Origin: Planctomycetota bacterium
Lineage (GTDB): Bacteria; Planctomycetota; J058; JAJDCQ01
DNA: 46,801 nucleotides
NCBI GenBank assembly: GCA_029260755.1
Contig: JAJDCQ010000088.1
Location: 1-46,801 of the forward strand
Direction of reading: 5' to 3'
In this document: positions 18,967 through 28,872 of the stretch, piece after piece
How positions within the stretch are numbered: position 1 is the first letter of the stretch
How the letters are laid out: each line of letters begins with the position of its first letter
Position numbers and translations under genes: made by a program
The notes under the pieces: model-generated
What the model was told of the DNA's origin: nothing
The model's database searches: none
Seen by the model: only the letters and a program-made list of their open reading frames with translations

Positions 18967-18997
18967 TCTCTTCTGAAACACCTTCTCTTCTGAAACA
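18964..18997. repeat. two exact tandem copies of a 17-base unit
   Basis: CCTTCTCTTCTGAAACA occurs at 18964-18980 and again at 18981-18997 without a mismatch. The first copy overlaps the right end of the palindrome by three bases, so this may be a duplicated flank or target site. Confidence 0.85.
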
Positions 18998-19046
18998 GAT
19001 CAAACGCACCGGCGTTGAGTGGAATCCGGACCAGGGCAACTCGAAG

Positions 19047-19126
19047 TCCGCGCAATCCGCGTAATCCCCGGTTCCACTGGTCTTGCGCCGAGAGAACGAA
19101 ACCGCGGATTTCGCGGATTACGCGGA
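19047..19126. repeat. nonamer-armed inverted repeat (copy B)
   Basis: Left arm 19047-19073 and right arm 19100-19126 are reverse complements with about three mismatches, around a 26-base loop. Both the 9-base units (ATCCGCGTA type) and the loop wording (CCACTGGT...GCCGA..GAACGA) match copy A at 6.4 kb. The bases after it (TCGCCGAGCC..GCCGACGCGTCGCG) match those after copy C. Confidence 0.8.
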
Positions 19127-19179
19127 TTGGTTCGGACGTCGCCGAGCCGCTGCCGACGCGTCGCGATGCTTCGTCCGGG

Positions 19180-19202
19180 GCTCCTGTTCCTGGAACGGGA
19201 GC
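19180..19202. repeat. 23-bp near-perfect palindrome between copies B and C
   Basis: Eleven-base arms starting GCTCCTGTTCC around a single T, with one T/G mismatch. It is the fullest version of the word also found at 6521-6536 and 22695-22711. Confidence 0.65.
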
Positions 19203-19241
19203 GCAGGCGTCGGCAAATGAAACTGCGCGCCGGCAGCTCTT

Positions 19242-19328
19242 AATCCGCGTAGTTCGCGTAATCCGCGGTTTCTACTGGGTTCAGCGCCGAGAGAGACCGA
19301 ACCGCGGATTTCGCGGATCACTCGGATT
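19242..19328. repeat. nonamer-armed inverted repeat (copy C)
   Basis: Left arm 19242-19270 and right arm 19300-19328, imperfect, in the same orientation as copy B and sharing its loop and right flank. Apart from these repeats and the palindromes, the 600 bases between the genes ending at 19410 and starting at 18807 hold nothing I recognise. Confidence 0.8.
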
Positions 19329-19409
19329 GATTCGGGCGTCGCCGAGCCATGGCCGACGCGTCGCGGTGCCCGCCCGTCGCGTGCCTGAGCCCGAACCCTG
19401 AGCTGACCC

Positions 19410-20531
19410 TCACACGTCGATCGGGGATCGATCGGGCCACCCGAGCCCGGGAGCGACGTCCTGGCCGAGGAGGCGCTTCGCTTCGGCGGCCACGTCGGCG
19501 GGCTCGATCTGCTTGAGGCACTGGTTGTCGTCGCAGGCGACCGACTTGCCGGGGCCGCGGCACGGGCTGCACTCGAGCCCCTTCCAGAGGACGCTCACCG
19601 GCGCGGTCGGGCGCCACGGCCCGGTGATCCGGTGGTCGGTCGGGCCGTGGAGCAGCACGACGGGCGTGCCGAGGGCGACGGCCATGTGGAGCGGGCCGGT
19701 GTCGACGGTGATGAGCAGCGCCGCCCGATCGAGGACACCGGCGAGGCGGGACAACGACTCGCGATCGACGATCGTCGCGCGCGCGCCGAGCCCCGCGATG
19801 ATGAGCCGCGCCTCGCGCGCCTCGGTGGCGGTCGCCGCGTTCACGAGGATGCGCGCGTCGAGACGCTCGACGAGCCGGCGGGCGACCTCGGCGTAGTTGC
19901 GCGGCTCCCACCGACGCTTGACCGTGCTCTGGCGCAGGCGGACTCGCCCGCTGCTGTGGCACGCCGCCTGGATCACGACGAGCGGTCCCGTCCCCTGCAG
20001 GCGCGCCGCGAGCGCGTCGGCGTGGCGGCGCCCCTCGTCGTCGACATGCAGGACGAGCGGCCCCGGTTCGGCCTCCACCCCGAGCGCCCGGAGCACGCCG
20101 TGCTTGCCGGCGGCGATGTGGGGATCGGTCGGCTCGGCGCCTGGCTCATCGTGGATCAACCGCGCGCCGATGCGCCCCGCCAGCGCGTCCGGATCCTCCT
20201 TCCCCCCGAGATGGACGACGAGGTCGTAGCCGACCGCGGCGAGCTCGGCGAACGCGCGTCGGCGCGCCCAGGCCGCCTTCCAGCTCGGTCGCGGAAGGGC
20301 GTGCCACCTCGCGATCGAGGGATTGCCGCGCAGCACCTCGATCGCTCCCGGCGGCGCCGCGACGCCGATCTCGACGGCCGGCCAGCGCGCCGCGAAGGCC
20401 GCGATCGCCGGCGTGCAGAAGAGCAGCTCGCCGACGCGTCCGAGACGGACGAAGAGCGCGCGGCGCACCTCGCCCGCCTCGAGCGCCGCGCGCGTCGCGG
20501 CCGGGTCACGCGCGGTCACGCGGGCGCTCAC
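19410..20531 (-). CDS. glycosyltransferase family 9 (heptosyltransferase-like)
   Basis: About 373 aa from a GTG at 20531 that overlaps the upstream stop (GTGA) and has GGGAG eight bases before it; an ATG at 20546 is the alternative. GT9 signatures are ALFVRLGRVGELLFCTPAIAAFAARWP at the N-terminus, YDLVVHLGG, LVVIQAACHSSGR in the second Rossmann fold, and ITVDTGPLHMAVALGTPVVLLHGPTDH, the donor-binding region. The C-terminus has four Cys in LECSPCRGPGKSVACDDNQC, seen in many GT9 proteins. GT9 enzymes add heptose or related sugars to lipopolysaccharide core, so an outer membrane or other glycoconjugate is implied; the actual sugar is unknown. It is coupled to the membrane protein upstream. Confidence 0.88.
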   Translation of the reverse strand: MSARVTARDPAATRAALEAGEVRRALFVRLGRVGELLFCTPAIAAFAARWPAVEIGVAAPPGAIEVLRGNPSIARWHALPRPSWKAAWARRRAFAELAAVGYDLVVHLGGKEDPDALAGRIGARLIHDEPGAEPTDPHIAAGKHGVLRALGVEAEPGPLVLHVDDEGRRHADALAARLQGTGPLVVIQAACHSSGRVRLRQSTVKRRWEPRNYAEVARRLVERLDARILVNAATATEAREARLIIAGLGARATIVDRESLSRLAGVLDRAALLITVDTGPLHMAVALGTPVVLLHGPTDHRITGPWRPTAPVSVLWKGLECSPCRGPGKSVACDDNQCLKQIEPADVAAEAKRLLGQDVAPGLGWPDRSPIDV

Positions 20532-21289
20532 GCGGGCGGCTCCCATCGCGGGCCCGGCGCGCCGGCCGCGTCCTCATCCCACCCGAGGCGCTCGGCGGCG
20601 ATCGTCCCGACGGTGTCGCCGAGCGCCGTCCCGAAGGCGGCGCCGACGCTCGGGATCACGAACGGGCGCGGCCCCGACCAGACGCCGCCGAGCCGACACG
20701 CGGCCCACAGGAGCAGGCCGCCGGCCCCGCCGGCCACGCCGCCCCACACCATCCGGACGCTGAAGGGAACCTCCCACGCCTCGCCGGCGCGCCGCTCGCA
20801 TCCGAGCCGCCAGCTCGCGTCGGCGAGCGGGAAGGCGGCCGCGAACGTGATCGCCGTCAGCACGACCGCCCCGGGGAAGTCGCCGAGGAGATCGACCGCG
20901 ACCACGAGGACCGCGCCCGAGAGGATGCTCCCGCCGGCCGGCGCGCGCGGGCCGTCGATCGCGACCTCGAAGAAGCAGTAGCCGGCGAGGGCGAGCCCGG
21001 GCGTCAGGACGCCGCCGACCGCGATGCGGCCCCAGCGGGCGCGGCGGGTCGACGCGAGCTCGCCGGCGAACCGGGCGACGGCGAGGACGACGGCGAGCCC
21101 CGCGAGCGCGCCGCCGACCGCGACGAGCGATGGTCCCATCGGGTAGGTGAACGGGTCGTCGAACACGGCGCCGGCGAGGAGGGCCCCGCCCGCCCCGCCG
21201 AGCGCCTGGCCGACCCCGCGCGCGAGGGCGATGGCGCGCGCCGGCGGCGGGCGCTCCAGGGACGGCGGAGCTCGGTCGGTCGGAGACAC
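20528..21289 (-). CDS. polytopic membrane protein of unknown function
   Basis: 253 aa from a GTG at 21289. About six hydrophobic segments, Gly/Ala-rich and without charged pairs (QALGGAGGALLAGAVF, LVAVGGALAGLAVVLAVARF, ILSGAVLVVAVDLLG, AVVLTAITFAAAFPL, GGVAGGAGGLLLWAACRL, VGAAFGTALGDTVGTIAA). There is no known motif. Its stop overlaps the start of the GT9 gene, so a role in the same envelope-glycan step is possible but unproven. The start codon has no Shine-Dalgarno but follows an extended -10 box by eight bases. Confidence 0.75.
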   Translation of the reverse strand: MSPTDRAPPSLERPPPARAIALARGVGQALGGAGGALLAGAVFDDPFTYPMGPSLVAVGGALAGLAVVLAVARFAGELASTRRARWGRIAVGGVLTPGLALAGYCFFEVAIDGPRAPAGGSILSGAVLVVAVDLLGDFPGAVVLTAITFAAAFPLADASWRLGCERRAGEAWEVPFSVRMVWGGVAGGAGGLLLWAACRLGGVWSGPRPFVIPSVGAAFGTALGDTVGTIAAERLGWDEDAAGAPGPRWEPPA

Positions 21290-21297
21290 GGCGCGTC

Positions 21298-21306
21298 AGG
21301 ATAGCA
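21298..21306 (-). promoter_or_regulatory. candidate extended -10 just before the membrane-protein start
   Basis: TGCTATCCT read on the minus strand (21306-21298), eight bases before the GTG at 21289. I see no matching -35, which an extended -10 may not need. It fits the leaderless pattern of other genes in the window. Confidence 0.35.
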
Positions 21307-21476
21307 CGCCGCCGACCGTCTTTTCGGCCGGCCCCTGGCGCGGCCCACCAGCCTCGGCATGCAGAGATTCACCGATTAGCCAGGGGTTACGTCGTGGCGG
21401 GCCGCTTGCGCCAGGTCGCGGCGTGCCGGTCGGAGGGCCGGCAGGGCTTCGAGAGGAACCGAGGAGAACGACTCGT

Positions 21477-22475
21477 ATGATTCGCGTGCGCTGCGCCTGT
21501 GGAACCAACGGCAACGTCAAGGACAAGTACGCCGGACGCAAGATCCGGTGCCGCCGCTGCGGCGTCCAGCTCCGGGTGCCATCCGCCCCCGCCCGCGCGC
21601 TCACCGAGACCGCCCCCCTCCCCACCCTTCGCGCCGCCGGCCTCGCGCTCCCCGCGCCGATCTCGCGCCAGGCGCCCGCGCAGCCCGCGCCGGCCGCCGA
21701 CCTCGACCGCTTCCTCCTCGAGCCGCCGAAGACCTCCGGCCGCGTCGACCGTGACGCCCTCGAGGTCGCCCCGACCGAGATCCTCCCCGAGGAGCGCCGC
21801 CGCAACGCGATCGTCGACCCCCGACGCCGCGGCCGCCGGACGCGCCGCCCGTCGTCGCGTCGCCCGGCCGGCCGCTCCGCTCCCTCGTCGTCCCGCGACC
21901 TCGACTACGAGCGGCACGTCGTGGCGATCGGCATCTGGATCCGGATCCTCGCCGTGTTCGTCGTCGCGCTCACCACGGTCGGCGTGCTCGTCACCCTCCT
22001 TCAGCTCAGCGCCGTGACGGCCATGGCGCCCGACGCCGCGGTCGGAACGACCGCCGCCGCCGGCATCGTCTTCATCATCTTCGGCGCAATCGTCGCCCTC
22101 GCCGCCGGCATCTACGCGGTCGGCCACGGCGTCGCCCGCTACCGGGAGTGGGCCCGCCCGCTCGCCGCTGCAGCCCTCGGCGCCTACGCCGCCTACCTCG
22201 CCGGCGTCGCGTGGGAGCTCCCGAGCGCCCTGGTGATCCTCGACGTCGCCCTCTCGCTGGTCTGGCTCGTCCCGGCGACGATCCTCCTGATCGGCGGCAC
22301 GATCTTCGACGCGCGCTACCAGGCCGTCGTCGCCGAGACGCCGCACGAGCGGGTGCGCTGGGCGTCGAGCCCGTTCTTCTGGGGTCCGTTCGTGATCCTC
22401 GCGATCCAGCTCGTCGCGGGCGTGATCGGGTTCGTGTGGGCGGTGCGGAGCGGGCTGCAGACGTTCGGCGGATAG
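21477..22475 (+). CDS. membrane protein with N-terminal zinc ribbon
   Basis: 332 aa from the ATG at 21477, with GAGGAG about ten bases upstream. Residues 1-30 form a small zinc ribbon (MIRVRCACGTNGNV, GRKIRCRRCGVQLRVP: CxC and CxxC), as in the MJ0042-like N-termini common in Planctomycetota. A disordered Pro/Arg/Ser region follows (~35-145), then four or five membrane helices (~150-330: IWIRILAVFVVALTTVGVLVTLL, AAAGIVFIIFGAIVALAAGIYAV, and others). The function is unknown; the cytoplasmic ribbon may bind protein or nucleic acid. It is monocistronic, followed by an inverted repeat. Confidence 0.8.
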   Translation: MIRVRCACGTNGNVKDKYAGRKIRCRRCGVQLRVPSAPARALTETAPLPTLRAAGLALPAPISRQAPAQPAPAADLDRFLLEPPKTSGRVDRDALEVAPTEILPEERRRNAIVDPRRRGRRTRRPSSRRPAGRSAPSSSRDLDYERHVVAIGIWIRILAVFVVALTTVGVLVTLLQLSAVTAMAPDAAVGTTAAAGIVFIIFGAIVALAAGIYAVGHGVARYREWARPLAAAALGAYAAYLAGVAWELPSALVILDVALSLVWLVPATILLIGGTIFDARYQAVVAETPHERVRWASSPFFWGPFVILAIQLVAGVIGFVWAVRSGLQTFGG

Positions 22476-22530
22476 CTAGTCCCGTTCGCCGCTCGGTGAA
22501 CTCGAGAGCTGTCGCCCCGAACGGGTGACG

Positions 22531-22670
22531 ATCCACAGATTACACAGATTTCACAGATTGGGAGTTGCCGACGGCGGCCCTCCCTCGCCGCCGGCAGAGG
22601 CCCGTTCCGCGTTCGACGAGAACGTGCGATTCGTCCGCGGCTATCTGTGTAATCTGTGAAATCTGTGGAT
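22531..22670. repeat. inverted repeat with ACAGATT-type nonamer arms (copy D)
   Basis: Left arm 22531-22559 consists of three 9-base units (CACAGATTA, CACAGATTT, CACAGATT). Right arm 22643-22670 is its reverse complement, except that the last bases of two units are swapped. The ~83-base interior contains a further hairpin (GACGGCGGCCCT / CGCCGCCGGC region). It occupies the whole 266-base gap between a plus-strand and a minus-strand stop. Confidence 0.85.
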
Positions 22671-22694
22671 CGTTCATCGCGGCGGCAATCGCAC

Positions 22695-22711
22695 GCTCCT
22701 GTTCCAGGAAC
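22695..22711. repeat. palindromic word shared with repeats A and B
   Basis: GCTCCTGTTCCAGGAAC, containing the palindrome GTTCCAGGAAC. It lies 24 bases beyond copy D, as its relatives lie beyond copies A and B. Confidence 0.6.
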
Positions 22712-22741
22712 ATCCGCGAGCGACATCGACGCGATCCCCGC

Positions 22742-23265
22742 TCAGCGCCGCCGCGGCGGCGGGCGCCCCGAGGACCGGGTGTTCCGGTAGCTCCGTCGCC
22801 GCTCGTTCTCCGCCTTCTTCTCGTCGTAGCTCTTCCGCCACGCCGGCGTCGGGCGCGCCTCGGGCTCGTCGCTGTAGCCCTCGCCGCGCCACATCATCCC
22901 CACCGCGTAGCGCGGCGTCTCCTCGGTCCAGGCGAGGTTGCAGTCGGGGTTCATCAGGGTCAGCGCCGTCGATGTCCCCGCGAAGACGTAGACGAGCGGG
23001 ACGAACGGGTCGATGTCGAGGACGAAGCAGACCCAGTTCACGGGGTTGCAGAACCCGAGGACGACGGTCGTCGTGATCGTGATCGAGAGGTCGACCGCGA
23101 AGCCCACCGGCAGGACGACCGCGCCGACCGGCGCCTCGACGTACTCCCGGCTGACCGAGTACTCGGGGTCGGTGGAGTCGCGGCCCCAGCTCGCCATCCC
23201 GCAGCCGGCGCACGAGACGACCGCGGCGGCCACGACGAGCGCGAGGACGAGGCGCCGACCGACCA

Positions 23266-23266
<1 letters not shown>
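22742..23266 (-). CDS. small lipoprotein
   Basis: 174 aa. The ATG at 23266 shares its A with the kinase stop (TGATG) and has GAGAGG six bases upstream. The signal peptide ends in a lipobox-like VVSCAGCGM, so the Cys is probably lipidated after cleavage. The middle has two hydrophobic stretches with Cys (VGAVVLPVGFAVDLSITITTTVVLGFCNPVNWVC), possibly buried or membrane-associated; the C-terminus is Arg/Pro-rich and charged. No family is recognised. Being the last gene of a two-kinase operon, it could be a surface partner or reporter of kinase signalling, but that is inference. Confidence 0.75.
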
Positions 23267-26070
<2,804 letters not shown>

Positions 26071-26078
26071 CGCGCATC

Positions 26079-26107
26079 ATTGTTGCACCCACCCGGGTCG
26101 CTCGCAA
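26079..26107 (-). promoter_or_regulatory. candidate leaderless promoter of the kinase at 26070
   Basis: Minus strand: TTGCGA (26107-26102), 17 bases, AACAAT (26084-26079), then eight bases to the ATG at 26070. It lies in the 73-base gap after the upstream kinase gene, so this kinase may have its own transcript. Confidence 0.45.
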
Positions 26108-26143
26108 ACGCGACCCACCGCCGGCCGCCGGCTCGGCGCAGGG

Positions 26144-27967
26144 TCACCGACGCCCGCGTGGCCAGAGGCGACGCGCGGACGCCGAGGCGACCGGGGCGAG
26201 GACCGCCGGCGCCGTCTCGGCCAGCTCCTCGACGACGGCGGGCGCGAGGTCGCCCCGGCCGTCCTCCTCGATCGCCGCGACCTCGGCCGCGACGAGCGCG
26301 TCGAGCTCCTCGAGGGCGGAGGCGGCCCCCGCGACCGGCGGCGCCGCCTCGGAAGGCGCTGCATCGGTCACGCTCTCGACGACGGCGACCACGTCGGGGA
26401 CGAGCGCCGGCGCCGGCTCGAGGAGCGAGTCGTCGGCGACGAGGCCCGGCCGGGCGGGCTCGACGGGCTCGAGCTCGACGGGAACCCGAAGCCCGGCGAC
26501 CGCCCCGAGCGAGCGCGACCCCGCCTCCCGCGTGCCCCCCGCGAGACCGGCCGCGACGCTGGCTCCGATCGCCATCGCCGTCGCCAGGGCAAACCCCGCC
26601 GCGCCGCCCGCGACCCGAGGCCGACGCGCCGCCCAGGCCAGGAGGAGTGGACCGCCGACCGGGCTCGCGTCGTCGACGAAGCGTCGGAGCTCGTCGGCGA
26701 GCTCGCGGGCCGTCGGGTAGCGACGCGCGGGGTCCTTGTCCAGACACCGGAGCGCGATCCGGGCGAGCTCCGGGTGGAGCGAGGGCCGGATCGCGCGCGG
26801 CGACTCGGGCGCGTCGAACAGCACCTTCTGGAGCAGCTCGTAGACGTTCTCCGCCTCGAACGGCGGCCGCCCCACGATCGCCCGGTAGAGGACGGCGCCG
26901 AGGGCGTAGATGTCGGTCGCCGGCCCGAGCGTTCCGGTCGAGCCCCGCGCCTGCTCGGGCGCCATGTAGGCCGGCGTGCCGACGAGCTGACCGGGCCGGG
27001 TGATCCGCCGCTTGGCCGCGAACGGCCGCGCGAGACCGAAGTCGAGGAGGTGGGGCCGTCCGTCGCCGTCGACGAGGATGTTCTCCGGCTTCACGTCCCG
27101 GTGACACAGGCCCGCGCGATGGGCGTGGTCGAGCGAGAGGGCGACCGCGCGCACGATCTCCGCCGTGCGCTTCGGCGCGAGGGCGCCCCGGGCCAGGAGC
27201 GCCTCGAGGCTCGCGCCGTCGATCAGGTCCATGACCAGGTAGGGCCGGTCCTCGTGCACGCCGACCTCGTGGATCGTCACGATCCCGGGGTGGCGCAGCC
27301 GCGCCGCGCTCACCGCCTCGCGATGGAAGCGAAGGACCTGCTCGTCGTCGGCGCCCGCCGGGTCGTGGAGCACCTTGATCGCGACGGGCCGGCGGAGGTC
27401 GACGTCGAAGCCGCGCCACACGACGCCCATGCCGCCGCGACCGATCTCCTCGATCAGGACGTGATGGCCGCCGATGCGCCTCGCCGGATCCCGGAGGGCG
27501 GAGCGCACCTCGGTCTTGAGGGTCGTCGGCGCGGGGTCCTTGCCGCGCAGCCGATGAGGCCGGCGATGCGGTCTCGCGCCGTCGTCCGAGAACGACTCGA
27601 GGCCGGACGGTGGCGCCTCCGCCCCGCCGTGGTCCGGAAGGGCCCGCGTCGGAGAGCCGGCCGGGATCACGGTGGTGGCGCCCTCGGTGTCGAGCGGCGG
27701 CGCGGCCTCCCCCGAAACGGCCGCGACCGCGGAGACGATCTGGGGCACGGTGAGGCGGAGCTCGGCGCCGCTGACGAGGCCGCGCGCGAGGAGCTCTTGG
27801 GAGAGGCCGGCGGGCTCGGCGTCGCCGCGACGAACGGCCGCCAGGCAGTCCGCGAGCTCGGCGGGGGAGATCCGACCGGTCGCGACCAGGTGCACGCCGA
27901 GGGCGAAGTCGGGGTCGGCGCCGATCCGATGGGGACGGATGGGGGGAGCGGGGCGAAGGACGTCCAA
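26144..27967 (-). CDS. transmembrane Ser/Thr protein kinase with N-terminal helical module
   Basis: 607 aa from the TTG at 27967, with GAGG six bases upstream and a strong promoter behind it; the frame is open to 28588, but that part shadows the divergent gene. Residues ~15-85 (DFALGVHLVATGRISPAELADCLAAVRRGD...LSQELLARGLVSGAEL) form a helical module often found before kinases in this kind of genome. Kinase domain: GRGGMG (176-181), K198 in VAIKVL, HRDVKPEN with D291, DFG at D309-G311, GTPAYMAPEQ. One membrane helix follows (~453-475, GFALATAMAIGASVAAG), and then an Ala/Glu/Val-rich outer tail of ~120 residues with no domain. Normal catalytic residues suggest it is active. Confidence 0.9.
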   Translation of the reverse strand: MDVLRPAPPIRPHRIGADPDFALGVHLVATGRISPAELADCLAAVRRGDAEPAGLSQELLARGLVSGAELRLTVPQIVSAVAAVSGEAAPPLDTEGATTVIPAGSPTRALPDHGGAEAPPSGLESFSDDGARPHRRPHRLRGKDPAPTTLKTEVRSALRDPARRIGGHHVLIEEIGRGGMGVVWRGFDVDLRRPVAIKVLHDPAGADDEQVLRFHREAVSAARLRHPGIVTIHEVGVHEDRPYLVMDLIDGASLEALLARGALAPKRTAEIVRAVALSLDHAHRAGLCHRDVKPENILVDGDGRPHLLDFGLARPFAAKRRITRPGQLVGTPAYMAPEQARGSTGTLGPATDIYALGAVLYRAIVGRPPFEAENVYELLQKVLFDAPESPRAIRPSLHPELARIALRCLDKDPARRYPTARELADELRRFVDDASPVGGPLLLAWAARRPRVAGGAAGFALATAMAIGASVAAGLAGGTREAGSRSLGAVAGLRVPVELEPVEPARPGLVADDSLLEPAPALVPDVVAVVESVTDAAPSEAAPPVAGAASALEELDALVAAEVAAIEEDGRGDLAPAVVEELAETAPAVLAPVASASARRLWPRGRR

Positions 27968-28000
27968 CGGATACCTCGCACCACTGCCACCGTCATCGGG

Positions 28001-28029
28001 GTTATAGCCCCACCCGGCGACCGGCTCAA
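28001..28029 (-). promoter_or_regulatory. candidate strong promoter of the kinase operon
   Basis: Minus strand: TTGAGC (28029-28024), 17 bases, TATAAC (28006-28001). The best sigma-70-like match in the window, ~35 bases before the TTG start at 27967. Confidence 0.6.
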
Positions 28030-28040
28030 GGCCGCCCGAG

Positions 28041-28069
28041 TTGCGGGGGTCGGGCGCGCCCGACATCCT
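28041..28069 (+). promoter_or_regulatory. weak divergent promoter containing a 16-bp palindrome
   Basis: TTGCGG (28041-28046), 17 bases, CATCCT (28064-28069), six bases to the ATG at 28076. The spacer carries the perfect palindrome GTCGGGCGCGCCCGAC (28049-28064), which a regulator of the divergent pair could bind. Confidence 0.35.
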
Positions 28070-28075
28070 TCGAGC

Positions 28076-28792
28076 ATGGGGATCGATGAACGCGCCCGCT
28101 CCCTCGAACGACGCTGGCGCGAGTCCGGCGACCCCGACGCCGGCGCCCGACTGCTGCGCGATCGGCTCGCGACCGGCGAGGCCGACCTCGGCGAGATCGC
28201 CCTCGCCGCCTGGCTCGGCGACGACGCCGCGCGGCGAGCGCTCGACGACGATCGCCACCGCGACGCCGCCTCGGAGCTCGCGTCGGACGACGAGCCGGCC
28301 GAGCTCCCTCGCTGGATCGGCCAGCTCAAGCGGTTCGGGAAGACCTCGGGCGTGCGGGCCGCGATCGCGGCCCAGGAGCTCCTCCTCGCGGAGGTCGACG
28401 CCGAGGTCGATCCCGAGCTGCACGAGGCGATCGACGACGCGGTCCGGTTCGCGATCGGCTGGCTTCGCTGTCCCTGCGGCGGCCACGAGTCGCTCGCGGT
28501 CGCGCACTCCGGCGGCGTCATCGACCGCTGGCAGGCCGAGCGCGCCGACGCGACCGGCGACTCGCCCGCCGCCGACCCGGGCGAGCACCCGAACGGAGCG
28601 CTCGACCCCCTCGCCCCGGCCCGTCCTCCGCCGACCGTCGACAGCCCGCTCGCCGCGTGGCTCGACGCGGCGGCCGCCCTCGCGGCGACGCGCCTCGGCG
28701 AGACGCGCGTGCGCGCGGCGATCCGCGACGCGCTGATCCCGTGGACGCTCGGACGGCGCGACCCGCTCGAGGCCCGCCTCGACGGCCGCTGA
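28076..28792 (+). CDS. helical protein of unknown function, paralogue of the gene at 10003
   Basis: 238 aa, cytoplasmic, helix-rich. The N-terminus (RARSLERRWRESGDPDAGARLLRDRLATGEADLGEIALAAWLGDDAARRAL) and the C-terminal AAIRDALIPWTLGRRDP match the corresponding blocks of the 454-aa protein at 10003; the middle here is shorter. A CPCGGHES motif (residues ~128-135) might bind metal but is too short for a clear finger. It starts at ATG without a Shine-Dalgarno. Divergent from a kinase gene and directly before the pseudokinase/kinase pair, which hints at a link to signalling. No known family. Confidence 0.7.
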   Translation: MGIDERARSLERRWRESGDPDAGARLLRDRLATGEADLGEIALAAWLGDDAARRALDDDRHRDAASELASDDEPAELPRWIGQLKRFGKTSGVRAAIAAQELLLAEVDAEVDPELHEAIDDAVRFAIGWLRCPCGGHESLAVAHSGGVIDRWQAERADATGDSPAADPGEHPNGALDPLAPARPPPTVDSPLAAWLDAAAALAATRLGETRVRAAIRDALIPWTLGRRDPLEARLDGR

Positions 28793-28834
28793 TCGCCGGG
28801 CTCGGATCGACCGATCGCGCGGTCAGCGGCGCGG

Positions 28835-28864
28835 TTGTGAGCGCGAGGCGCCGACGGCTAGAGT
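28835..28864 (+). promoter_or_regulatory. candidate leaderless promoter of the pseudokinase-kinase operon
   Basis: TTGTGA (28835-28840), 18 bases, TAGAGT (28859-28864), then eight bases to the ATG at 28873. No ribosome binding site is present. Confidence 0.45.
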
Positions 28865-28872
28865 AGGGGCGC

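Noticed and set aside
19047..19328. CRISPR array
   Set aside because: The repeats are few, inverted rather than direct, lack uniform spacers, and no cas genes are present.
18808..19409. Small proteins encoded in the repeat region
   Set aside because: The short open frames here translate the repeat arms (Arg-Gly-Leu-type periodic peptides) and have no ribosome sites.
27968..28588. N-terminal extension of the kinase that starts at 27967
   Set aside because: It overlaps, on the opposite strand, the paralogue-supported gene at 28076 and crosses the best promoter in the region.
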